Assembly (NCBI GenBank): GCA_945861435.1
Contig: CAMAUX010000003.1
Span: 87,582-151,581, forward strand
Origin: Chthoniobacter flavus
GTDB taxonomy: Bacteria > Verrucomicrobiota > Verrucomicrobiia > Chthoniobacterales > Chthoniobacteraceae
Reading direction: 5' to 3'
Length of the DNA stretch: 64,000 bases
This document shows, piece after piece, positions 17,501 through 29,500 of this stretch. Position numbers and translations under genes: made by a program. The notes under the pieces were generated by a model. That model had not been told where the DNA came from and did not search any database. It worked only from the letters and a program-made list of their open reading frames with translations. Positions within the stretch are counted from its first letter, which is position 1. Every line of letters begins with the position of its first letter.

Positions 17501-20500
17501 CGCTGGACTTGGTTTACGACCCGGCCAGCTCCTCCAAGATCACGCTCAACTCCACCCAGGCAAACCTTGGTACGACAGGGATCCTTGGCGCTTATGTCAC
17601 CGTCAATGGTGCTGACTGGGCGGCTGTTTCCGCAGGCAAGATCGTTCCGCTGGCCACTGCCAGTTACACCAATGTCCTCTACGGAAATGCCATTCAGGAC
17701 GGCGCGTCCACGAATGTGCGGATCAACGAGGTTCAGGCGGGCCGCTCTTCGGACGATGTTGTCCTCAACGGCTCGACGGTCCGTATCAACACCCTTCTTC
17801 AGAATTACTCAGGGGCCGGTGCCGCGGATGCCGTCGTGGATCTCGCCGGCGGCACCCTGCGCTTCAGCGGACTGGGCGGCGCCATGATAGGGCGTGACAA
17901 GAAGGGGCTCACGCTCGGCAAGTCGGTGAACCCCGGGGTGATCACCGCTGGAGACGCGGACAATCAGGCTGGAGAGCTTTTACTCAGCAATCTCAACGCC
18001 AACGGCGAGTTGTTCGTGGTCAACTCGCGCATTGCCAACAACGGTTCCGGTGCGCTCACCCTTGTGCTGCGTTCCGCGCCCACGCTGGATCAGAATTTCA
18101 TCACCACGCCCGGAACGATCATCCTCAACGGTGCCAACACTTTTTCCGGAGGCACCTACGTCAATGAAGGGTTCGTCCGGATCGCCAGTGGCAGTGCCTT
18201 GGGTTCGGGGCCCATCACCTTTGGTTCCGGCGGCAGCAGCATTCTGGCCGACAACCGGGCGGTGCAACGGATTGTGGGCATCGCCTCCACCAACACCACC
18301 ACGCGCGACATTGCCAATGCGCTTGTGTTCAAGGGCGACACGATCATCGGGGATAAGGGCACCATCTTGGGCGTCGCAGGCACCGGGCTCCTGAACTTTA
18401 GCGGGACCGTGGACTTGGGAGGGGACACGCGTTTTCTGACCATCAACCCCGCCTACGTCAGCCTCTTTGGTGTGGTCTCCAACGGGGGTCTTGCCAAGGT
18501 CGGAACAGGAACTCTGGCGCTGCTGAACTCAGCCAACAACTTCAGCGGCAACCTCTATCTCAATGAGGGCAACCTTGATATCGTCCCGGGAGGGCTCGGC
18601 TCCGGGTTGGTCTTCCTGAACGGGGGCGCTCTCAGCTCCCTTGCGAGCTTAAATGGTGCAGCGTCGGCGCGCTCGATTCAGAACGACGTCTCCGTCACTG
18701 GCGATTTCCAGATCGGCCGCGCCGGACTGGGGCAGGGCACGGATCTGGGAGGCTCATTTGACCTCAACGGCGTCACTGCTGCCACTCGGAAAATCACCGT
18801 CAGCACCACCGGCGTCCAGCAGCGGATCTCCGGATCCATCAATGGCGGCGGCTTCACCAAGGTGGGGCTCGGGGAGTTGATCATCTCGGGTTCCAACAAC
18901 TTCGCCGACGGACTGGTCGTCGCTCAAGGCACGGTCCGGATTACGGGTACGGGCACCACAGGCCTCAATTACACCACCAATCTGGTCTCCATCCGTGGCG
19001 GCTTGAATGATGGCGAGAGCACGATGCTGGCGCTCTCCGGGCCGTCGAACTTCGGCTCTGCGCAGCCGCTGGCGCTCAACGGCGGCGGCGCGAGTCGCAT
19101 GGCGATGCTCGCACTGGGCAGCGGATTTGCAGAGGGCACCGGCAACACCATCAACTTCGCTTCGAGCGGCGGCGGCCTCCAGAAAATCCAGCTCGCCAGT
19201 GGCCAGAACGCGGGCCTCCTCCTCGATGGCATCCGGTACGCCGATGACGTTGTTGGGCGCACCTATGGGGGAGGCGGTCTGCCGGGCGTGTGGCTTGGCG
19301 CCACTAAGGCCAACGGCGTCTTCACTGGAAGTGTGATCAGTCGCAATGCCAAAACCCCTGGGTTTGGCGGTGGCGCACCCTATCGGTTCGGCGGCGGTGG
19401 CGGAACGCTCACCATCGCTTCCACCAACGCCCTCACGGGGATCGGTCCGATTTTAGTGGGCTCTGACGGGGTTGCGAACCAAGGAGCTGCCGGCACCCTG
19501 TTTCTTCCTCAGTCCCAGAGCTACGCGGGCGAGGTGATTGTCGGCAACGGCGGCACGTTGGTCGTCGGTAAGGATGGCGCCTTCGGGTCCAAGGCCCAGT
19601 ACACCTTCTCCTCGGTGAGCAGCCAGGAAGTGGTTGCCAAAGGGAACGCGTTCGCGGAGATCACTGGGATCAGCGATACCAGCAGCCTCACCACGGGCAT
19701 GCTCGTGAGCGGCAGTGGCATCGCGCCCGGCACCACCATCTCGAGCATCGTCATCGGCGGCCCCAGCCCCCGGGTTTTCCTCTCCAGTAAAACCACCGGC
19801 CCCGTTTCGAGCGTCACCTTCGGGCCCGCAACGGTCACTCTCAACTCCGGCACGCTGAACCTGCGCACCAGCGGCGTCTTCGGTCAGGTCGACTCCCAGT
19901 ACGCCTCGCGCACCCTCCGCCTCACGGCCAATTCCACCCTCAACCTCGACAGCCTTGGCGGCGCAAACTACGCCACGCTCGAACTCGGGGGGATGATCTT
20001 CGCCGGGGGGCAAGGGTCGGTCGGTCGCACGCTCAGCCTCAACAGCGGCAGCAGCGGCTTGAACCAAAATCTCGAGCTCCGGGTGGTCGGCCCCACTTAT
20101 CTCGAGGACACCAGCACCGGCGTCTCGCTCGTGGGTGGTGCGACGGGAACCACCCCGGATCCCATTACCTTTGTGTTGGACCCCGAAAGGGTCACCGTCA
20201 CCGATACCAGCGGTCTCGCGGCAGGAATGGTGATCGTTGGCAAAAATATTCCAGCGGGGACAACGGTCGTGTCGGTCGATCCCAATCGCACCACCTTCAC
20301 GATGAGCGCCGCAGCCACGGGAGTGGACGCCGGCCCTCTTTCCTTCCTCGCTGGCTCCACCGCCGGCTCCACTTTCACCATCAATGGCGGCGGCTCGAGC
20401 GCCAGCTTCCTGACCTTCGTCGGTCCTATCCTTCAGAACCAGCTCCTCACCTCGGTGGCGGCTCCGCGGTCGCTCACATTCTCACCAAGCAGCACCACAA

Positions 20501-23500
20501 CCATCGTCCTCGGGGCTGACAACCAGTATGGCGGCACCACCGCTGTCAACAGCGGCACCGTGGTTCTTGCGAATGCAGGAGCAGCCGGCATGGCGGGCAA
20601 TGGCGTCTCTCTGGGAGGAGCCACTCTCGGCTTGCGTGCCGACGCATCCACCACCTTCGACTTTGGTACGCTCACCATCGGAGGTGCCGGCCGCGCTCTC
20701 AATGTCGGTCGACTCACCAAATCCGGGGTCGCCTCCACGCTTTCCTTCGACGCGATCACCACCACGACCACCGCTGATCTCACCATCACCGGTGAACGCG
20801 ATGCCGCCTTCAAACTCAACGGCGCCCTCACTCTGGGCGGTAATTTCAACCTCAATGTCCGCGGCGCACGGGCAGAGATCGGTGCGGTCTCTGGAACCTT
20901 CTCCCTCACCAAAGGCGACACCGGCCTCCTCGTCCTCAGCGGCGCGCGCACCCAAGGAACCTCTTTCATCAACCGGGGGACGGTCCTCGTCCGGCACGAC
21001 AGTGGAGCGGGGGCTGCCGATGTCTTTGGTACCGCACTCGATGTGAGCGCTGGTGGATCCTCCGGTCTCTTCCTCGCCGGTGCGCGTTCCTACGCCAGCG
21101 CCATCACCCTGAGCGGCAACTCCGCGGCCAGCAACCAAGTCTTTGGCGGCATCGAAGCCGGGGCCAAGACCTTCGGGACGCTCACGATGACGGGCACGTC
21201 CGCGACCGTCACCAACAAGCTCTTTCTCACAGCGGAAGGCGGCGCGATCACCTTTGGCGGCGTCATCTCCCAAGGCACCGCCGGTACCACCGCGGGCCTC
21301 GAGGTGCAGGTGGGCAGCACGGGCTCGGGCATCATCAATGGCAACCTCGGCTCGCCCGCGCTCGGCATCGGTACTGTCAACCTCACCGCCGCCAACACGT
21401 TCTCCGGTAACTTCACCCTCAATAGCGGCACCGCGGTCGGGACTGCAGTGCTCAGCACGCTCCTCGGCGGTCCGTTCGGCGTCGGCTCCACTCTCGTGCT
21501 GAACGGCGGCTCCCTCCAACTCAATGGCGCCGCCACGGGAACCAAGGACACAGTATTCACCAACTCCTCACTTGCGCCCGCACTCAACGTGGCCGGTGGG
21601 GCGCGTGTCGGCATCGCCAACGTCAACAACCAGCTCTTCACCCAATTCCGCGTCGGATCCCTCAACCGTGTCGGAGGCGGGACCCTGGTGCTCAGCCCCA
21701 ATACGGACGACTTCGGCGCTGCGTCTCGCACCCGTTTCTCCGTTCAGAGCGCGCCAAGCGCCACCAACGGAATCCTCGCACCGTGGACTGTTCTGACTGC
21801 TGCTTCCGGCGGCGGTTCGGCGGCGGATTTCGCGGCCGTCAGCGTGAGCGATGTGCAGCGTTTCAGCGCCTACGTTGCCGATTCGGCTTCCAACACCTCC
21901 ACCTCTGTCGTCGCTGACCCCACCGGACGCACCCTGGCGGCCAACCGCACCGCATACGCGCTCAAGCTCGGGGGCAGCCTCCTGCTCAACAATTTCACCT
22001 ACAATCTCGGCGCCGCCTCCGGCAGTGCGATGACCGCCTTCGCAGGCCTGATCCTGAATGGCGGCGCTTCCATCAGCGGCGGCACCCTCCAGTTCGGTGC
22101 CACCGAGGTCGACCTCTACAACGACTCCGCCTCCGCGATCTCCGCCAACCTCGTCGGCCGCCCGTATCTGGCAAGCGGCCTCACCAAGTTCGGCCCGGGT
22201 ACTCTCACCCTTTCCGGGTCCAACGGCTATCGAGGGCCGACCTTTGTCAACGAGGGTGCCCTTGTCTTTGGCGGCACCAGCACGCTGCCGCGCTTCACAG
22301 AGGGTGGCACACTCAAGGCCAGCGCACTGACCATCGGCACCCTCGGCTCCGTCAACCTCGGCGGCAATTCCATGGAGGTTGCCTCCCTCGCCGGCAATTA
22401 CGGCGCCGTGCTGACCTTCGGCGGCTCCAACTCCCTCATCGTCGGCCGCAGCAACGCCGCCACCACGTTCGCAGGCCAGATCTCCGCTGCTTCCGGAACC
22501 CTCACCAAGGTGGGTACGGGTCGCCTCATCCTCGACAACACCCGCGGCGACTCCACCGCCAACAGCCTTGCCTCTCTCAACGTGGACGAGGGCCAGGTCC
22601 GCCTCTACATCACCGACCAGTCCAGCGGCACCCCCTATACCGCCGCCAACTCCCTTCCTTCCGCCACCGCCATCAACCTGCGCGGCGGCTCGCTTGAGTT
22701 GTACTCCTCCGGCGACAACAGCAGCTCTCAGCAGACTCTCACCGCCGGCTACAACATCACCGTCTCCGGTGGTAACAGCACCCTCAGCTCCGACCGCGCG
22801 GGGGCCTCTGAAAGCAACAAGCTCATCGAACTCGGCTCCCTCTCGCTCGGCCGCAACTCGCTTACCGTCAGCAACGGCAATTCCATCTTCGCCAAGTTCG
22901 CCGGCGCCACCACTCTCACCAGCCCGGCTCTCATCATTGCCAACAGCGAGTTCGTCCTCGAAGGGCCGATCGGCGACGGCGGCTTGGGTTACACCCTCAA
23001 CAAGACCGGTGGCAACGTCCTCTACCTCAACAGCCCCTCGAGCACCTACTCCGGCGGCACCATGGTCGCTGCGGGCACCCTCATTTTCGGAACCCGCGGC
23101 GGGGATCCCATCCGCTCCCCAGGCTCGACGTTCGTCCCGAACAGCCTCGCGAAGGCCGGCACCGGCGACATCTTCCTCCTCAACAGCGCCACCGTCCGCC
23201 TCAACGATTCCGGCAACCTCAACGCCGGCCAGAGCCTGCGTGTCATCAACACGTCCCTCGTCACGCCGCCCATCGTCGACATCCGCTCTGATAGGCCTCT
23301 CTCCAGCTATCGCATCTCCGCGGCCGGCTCCGGCGTTCTCGCCCTCGGCACCGGAAGCACCGGAGGTTCCACAGCCAACCCTGTGGGCATCTTCGCCAAC
23401 CCCATCGACCTCGCCTCCCTCGGTGACGGCACATGGGGACTCTCCGCCAGTCAGGACACCATCTACACACCCACCGTCCTCGGACCGGGGGCGGGCAACA

Positions 23501-26500
23501 ACTATCGATTCTACGGCACCTCGGGAGCGACGCTGGTCCTTCAGGAGGCCAACGTGCTCACCGGCAAGGCTGGCCTTGTCGTTGGCCGACCCCTCACCGA
23601 TCTCGGCGTCGCCCAGGGCAACATGAGCGTCACCGTCCGTCTCACGCTCGGTCAGAACCTCACGGGATCCACCGTCATTTATCGCGGAAACAACCGCGGC
23701 GGTTACACCGGCCGTGTCGATGCACGCGGGACCATCGCTTCCACCACCATCGAGAACTACGGTCGCCTCGAGTTCAACGGCAACGGCCGACTCACCAACG
23801 ACGCAGGCGTCCAGCTCGGCACCTTCATCGCGCGCCCGGGTTCCTCCCTCCGCCTCAGCTACGACGATGACCTCGCCGGCTTCCTCGTCCCTACCGGCCT
23901 TGGAGCCAGCAACGCAGGCACCTTCCTCAACAAGTGGCAGGATTCCCTGCCCGTGGTTCTCGACGGCTCCCAGCTCGAACTCGCCAATACCCCGCAGCTC
24001 CAGAATGTCGAAACCATCGGCGGTATCACCTTCGGCGGCGGCTCCGAGGTCCGCCTCGAGCGGCGAGGCGCCAACGGCCTGCCCACCCTCATCGTTCAAG
24101 GCCCGCTCTCCCGCGTAGGCCTCGGAACCCTCGCCATCCGCACCAGCGACAACGACTTGCTCGGTCTTCCCGGGGCGTTGGGAACCGTCAGCGCCGAGCG
24201 CCTGATCCTCGGCGACACCGCCACCCTGCCTGCCCGGGGTTCCGCCTCAGGCTCCGTGGTGAACATGGTCTCCCCGCGCTTCTTCAACATCGGCCAGATG
24301 ATGTTCCTCGATTACGATCCGGCCGGTACCACGGGATTCTCCAATGCGTCCTTCTTTGGCGCCACCACCACCGTCACCGGTGGCACTGGCAGCACTGTCA
24401 TCACGTTGACGGGGAACACCGTTGCCAGCCTTGGTCTTGTCGCGGGGATGCCCGTCACCGGAGCGAATATTCCAATCGGCGCCACCATCGCGTCCGTCAA
24501 CTCCGCCGCCAACACGGTGACGCTCTCCGCGACGCCCACCGCCACTCTGACTCAGGTGACCTTCTCCGGCACCAACAGCTCCACCTTCAACAACGGCGGG
24601 CCCACCAACGGCACAGCCGTCCTGTTTCACACCACCACCGCTGTCACCACCGTCAACGCGGGTGCCGATATCTGGGCCCTGCGCACCGACGTCGGCATCG
24701 CTGGCGTCAACCCCATCACCATCCGCAGCGGCGGTCTCGCCACCAATAACACGAACGGCCTCACCATCGCCGCGCCGCTCGTCTTCGCCAACAACGGCAC
24801 CCCCGTCGAAGCCGACATCTGGACCAACTCGGGGAACAATGGCCTCATTCTCACCGGAGCGGTCTCAGCCAGCAACCTCACCAAGAATGGACTCGGCAGG
24901 CTCGTCCTTGCCGGCGCCAGCCCCTCACTCACCGGACAGGTCCAGACCAACGGAGGAACCCTCGAAGTCCGCGGCGCCCCGTCCCTCGGCGCTGTCACCG
25001 ACGTCCGCCTCCACGGCTCCTACCTCAACAACGACGGCACCTACCAGATGCCGCTTCTCGAGATCAGGAGCGACGGCACCAGCACCGCCACCCACCCCTC
25101 CACCGGCTTCTTCAACTCCACGGTCACCGTTGCCGAGGGCATTCCCTACGCTGAGCTCTACTCCGACCGCTATTCCGCAGCGGGCAGCAACCTCACAATG
25201 TCCATCCGTGGCCTCACCGTCGAGGGCGGCGGCGCGGCCGGAACCTCCCTCTCTCTCCGGAACGGCAACGACTACGACATCACCGTCGACGGCGCCACCC
25301 GCCTCGGTCTCGCGGGTCGCACCGCCCCGGTGAGTCTCAACGTCCAGAACAACAACGGCACCAACCAGGTCATCCTCGCCGGTCCTCTGCTCGGAGGCAC
25401 GCCCACCGTCATCAAGAACGGCAACGGCCCGCTGCGCCTCGTCAACGCCACGCCCGCCGCCACCAACACTTTTGCCGGAACCATCGTGCTCAACGAGGGC
25501 ACACTGGAACTCGCCAACCAGATCACTCTGGCTGTCACCAACAGCAGCGGCACGACACAGCTCACCGGCCTGCCCAGCACCGCCAATTTCTACAACGGCA
25601 TGGCAGTCACCGGCACCAACGTCGGCGCCAACAGCGTCCTCTCCAGCTTCGATGCGGCCGCGCGCACCGCCACCCTCAGCGTCAACTCCACCGCCGCTGT
25701 CACCAGCGCCACTTTCAGCCCGCCCTCCATCACACTCACCGGTCTCGTCAACACCGCCGGCGCCAGCACCGTTGCGGTGTCCAGTGCCGCAGGCCTCAGT
25801 GTCGGCATGATCGCCGTCGGCAACGGCATCCCCATCGGAGCCACCATCACTGGCATCAGTGGCACCACCGTCACCCTCAGTGCCCCGAGCTCCGCAGCGG
25901 TGAGCCTCACCGGCATCACCAACACCTCCGGCTCCAGCCTCCTCAGCGGCCTGAGCAGCGTCTCCAATCTCGCCGTCGGCATGACCGTCACAGGTGACAA
26001 AGTCGCGGCCAACTCCACGATCACCGCCATCGATCCGATCGCGAAGACCGTCACCCTCAGCGCCATCACCACCGGGGCCGTCACCGCCGCCTCCTTTGTC
26101 GTCCCGGTTTCCAGCGCCTCCTTCACCGTCGCCAACAACCAGCTCATCGGCCCCGGCTCGATCATCGTCAACGGCAACAACGGCAGCCGCAGCATGCTGC
26201 GCGTCGTCTCCGACACCAACTACTTCAACCCGCTCAGCCTCGATTCGAACAGCCTCACCGTCACAGGCCAGACCACCCTCCAGTTCGATCGCTTCAGCGG
26301 AAACGGCGCAATCACCCACGTGCTCGGTGGCGATCGCGCGGTGTTTACCACCCAAGGCAGCCCCAACGTCCTCATCGGCGGCTCTCTCAGCGCCATCTGG
26401 CAGGGGCGCACCGTCATCAACGACAACCCCATCTTCAACATCCAAGGGCCCTCTCTCCAGCTCGGGGGTGGGCTCCTCGCCGATTCCGTCACCGGTCAGG

Positions 26501-29500
26501 GACGCATCCTCAAGACCGGCCCCAACCCGCTTATCTTCAACAGCAACGCCGCCAACACCTTCTCCGGCGGCCTCGATGTCTTCCAAGGATTCGTGCGCGC
26601 GGGCACCGTCAACGACACCTTCGGATCCGGCCCCATCCGCATCGCCCCCGGCACCGGCCTCGCTCTGATGAGCAGCGCCAATCTGCCCGCCACCGGCCCC
26701 GGCTCGCTCACCAGCTACGCGGTCAACTCCGCCTCGCACACCATCCTCGCGCTGCGCCCGAACTCCAACCTCACCATCAACTCCCTGGCCACCGTCACAG
26801 CGATGTTCCCCTCATTGCGCATGACCGGTTCCTCCACCCAGGGAGCCCTGCTCGCCAACGACGGCGGTGGCACCAACTTCTTCAACTGGCTCAACGGCTC
26901 CGACCTCTCCACCCTCGGCAACGGCTCCTGGTTCATTGGCAGCCTCAACGGCAATGCGGAAATCAACGGCACCGCCGCAATCGGCGCCGGCTCTCCGATT
27001 CCGGGTGTCACCGGCGGCGTCTACCGCTTCGGCGGCGGCGGTGCCAACGTCTTTTTCAACCCCTCCAGCGCCGCCTCCGTCCTCGTCAACAACGGCGCCA
27101 CGCCCAACCGACTTCTCGTTGGAAAACCCTACGCGCTCGCTGGCAACGGCATCGTGTATTTCAACGGAAACATCAACAACACCTACTCCGGCGGCACCAC
27201 CATCTCCCGCGTGCGCGACGGCTCCGGCAACTTTGTTTCCAGCCAGCTCAACGTCCGCAGCGGTTACTCCTCCAAACCCCTCGGCACCGGTCGCGTCGAC
27301 GTCTACGGGACCCTTTCCTTCGAAGGCAACGGCGCTGCCGTCTCCAACGCTGGAGGCAACACCAACTTGTTCACCTTCCATCCCGGCGCCCGCCTCCTCA
27401 TCGACAACAACAGCGGCGGCGCCTACTCCAACCCCACTGGCAATACGAACGGCCGCTGGGGCGATGCCGAGCCGATCTCCCTCAACTCCAGCTCGCTGGA
27501 ACTCATCGGAAACACAACCGCCACGAGCCCCTACAACGTGGAAACCGTCGGCGCACTGACCTTCTCCGGTGGCAGCATCCTGCGTTCAGCCTACAGCGGC
27601 AGCGCCTCCACCGACCTCATCCTCAACAGCATCACCCGCGCGGGAACTGGCTCCACCCTTCTCCTCGATCACACCAGTGGAAAGCTGGGGACGGCCGCCG
27701 GGACGGGATCCATCGACCGTATCAAGCTCACCACCGTGCCATCCGTTGCCAACGGACTGCTAGGCAGCAACAACATGGTGAGCCCCTTCATCCTCAGCCG
27801 TGCCGACAGCCAGTTCCTCAAATACGATGCCACCCTGGGCTTCCAGTTTGTCACACAAGGCACCGCTCTCACCGGCTACGTCGCCACCACCACCACACCG
27901 CTCAGCGGCACCGTCAACGCCGCCCTCACCAACGGCATCGGCATCCTGAGCTACGACTCCACCAGCGCTGCCACTCTCGGCGCTAATCTCGATCTTTACG
28001 CGCTGCGCACTCAGGGCGACATCAACTCCTCCGCGGAAAGCGCCTTTACCCAGATCACCATCCGCAGCGGCGGCCTCACCCTCTACGGAGGCACCGCCCG
28101 CACCATCAAAGCCGACCTCATCTTCGGCACCGCTGCCGCACCGGCCGAGGCCCTCATTCACGCGAGCTCCGCAGGCCTCACCATCGATGGTCAGCTCACC
28201 GCCAGCTCCGTCACCAAGTTCGGCACCAGCACCCTCACCATCAACCAGGACCAGAAGTCCATCGCCGGTGCTTGGAATCTCAACGGGGGCTCTCTCATTG
28301 TCCAAACCCCCGGCGGGCTCGGCACCTCCTCCAACCCGGTCAATCTCAACGGCAGTTCGGGCACCGCTTCCGGCCTCATCACCAACGAACTCCGCCTCAA
28401 TTTCAACTCCGGCTCCCCAGACGAACTCGTCTTCACCTCCGGAAAGATCAGCACCCTCGAAAACAACCAGATCCGCTTCCAGAGCGCCAACGATCGCACC
28501 GCCCGCATCGCCGCCCTCGACCTCAAAGCCGTTACTCCGGCCAGTTCCACCCTCGCCATCCCGGGCAACCTCTGGTTGCGCGTCGACGGCCTGCGCTCAC
28601 GCCTCAACACGGGCGCGATGACCCTCTTCGCCGATTACAACCTCCACGTTGACGCCGGCAACTACAGCACCCCCGGCTCCACCGTCGCGGTCGCCCCAGA
28701 CTCTATCAGCAATGGGGGCCTTTATAACCTCAGCAAGACCGGCGACGGCGTCCTCCTCCTTGGCAACAACTCCAACCTCACCGGAGCCCGCACCTTCACC
28801 GTCTCCGAGGGCGCAGTCAAAGTTCTCAACAACAACTCCCTCGGCGCGGCGGGCTTCTCCACCGTCGTCGAAAACGGCGGCGTTCTCGACGTCGGCGTCT
28901 CCAACTTCACCCCGCCCTCCACCGTCTCCCTCCAGCCCGGTGCTATCGAACGCTGGTCCGCCAACAACGCGCGCCCCACAGGCTACACCCTCGGCCCCGG
29001 CGTCCATCTCCAAGTCGCCGCCGACCAGACCGGCACCGCTGCCTACAAGCTCAACGGCGGCTCCATCATGGGCTACCTGCCGCTCGACGTCGACCAGCAG
29101 ATGGTCGTCGCCACCCTCGGCTCCAACGTGTCCTTCGAACTCCAGGGCGATTCCTCCGTCGGCCAGCCTTATCCTGCGGGCACCCACGTCAGCACCGGCA
29201 CCGCCAACCAAGTCACCTACGACATGGGCAAGGCCAACCTCATGAACTCGGCCATCGATCCCAAGTACCAGGGATCCTTCCTCCGCGTCATGGGCAACAT
29301 CACCGCCGCCGCCGGCCTCACCACACCGCCCGTCCTCACCAAACTCGGCCAGGACCACGTCGTCCTCGGCGGATCCAACTCCGGGTTCGACACCACCGTG
29401 CGCGAAGGCACCCTCTTCGCCGGCAGCACCGACACCCTCCCCACCGACCGCACCCTCTCCGTCGTCTCCGACGGCGCCTTCGATCTCAACGGGTTCAGCG

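Noticed and set aside
21568..24099. Minus-strand open frame of 843 codons opposite giant 1
   Set aside because: Same composition artefact; the plus strand carries continuous PATR repeats and a sensible N and C terminus.
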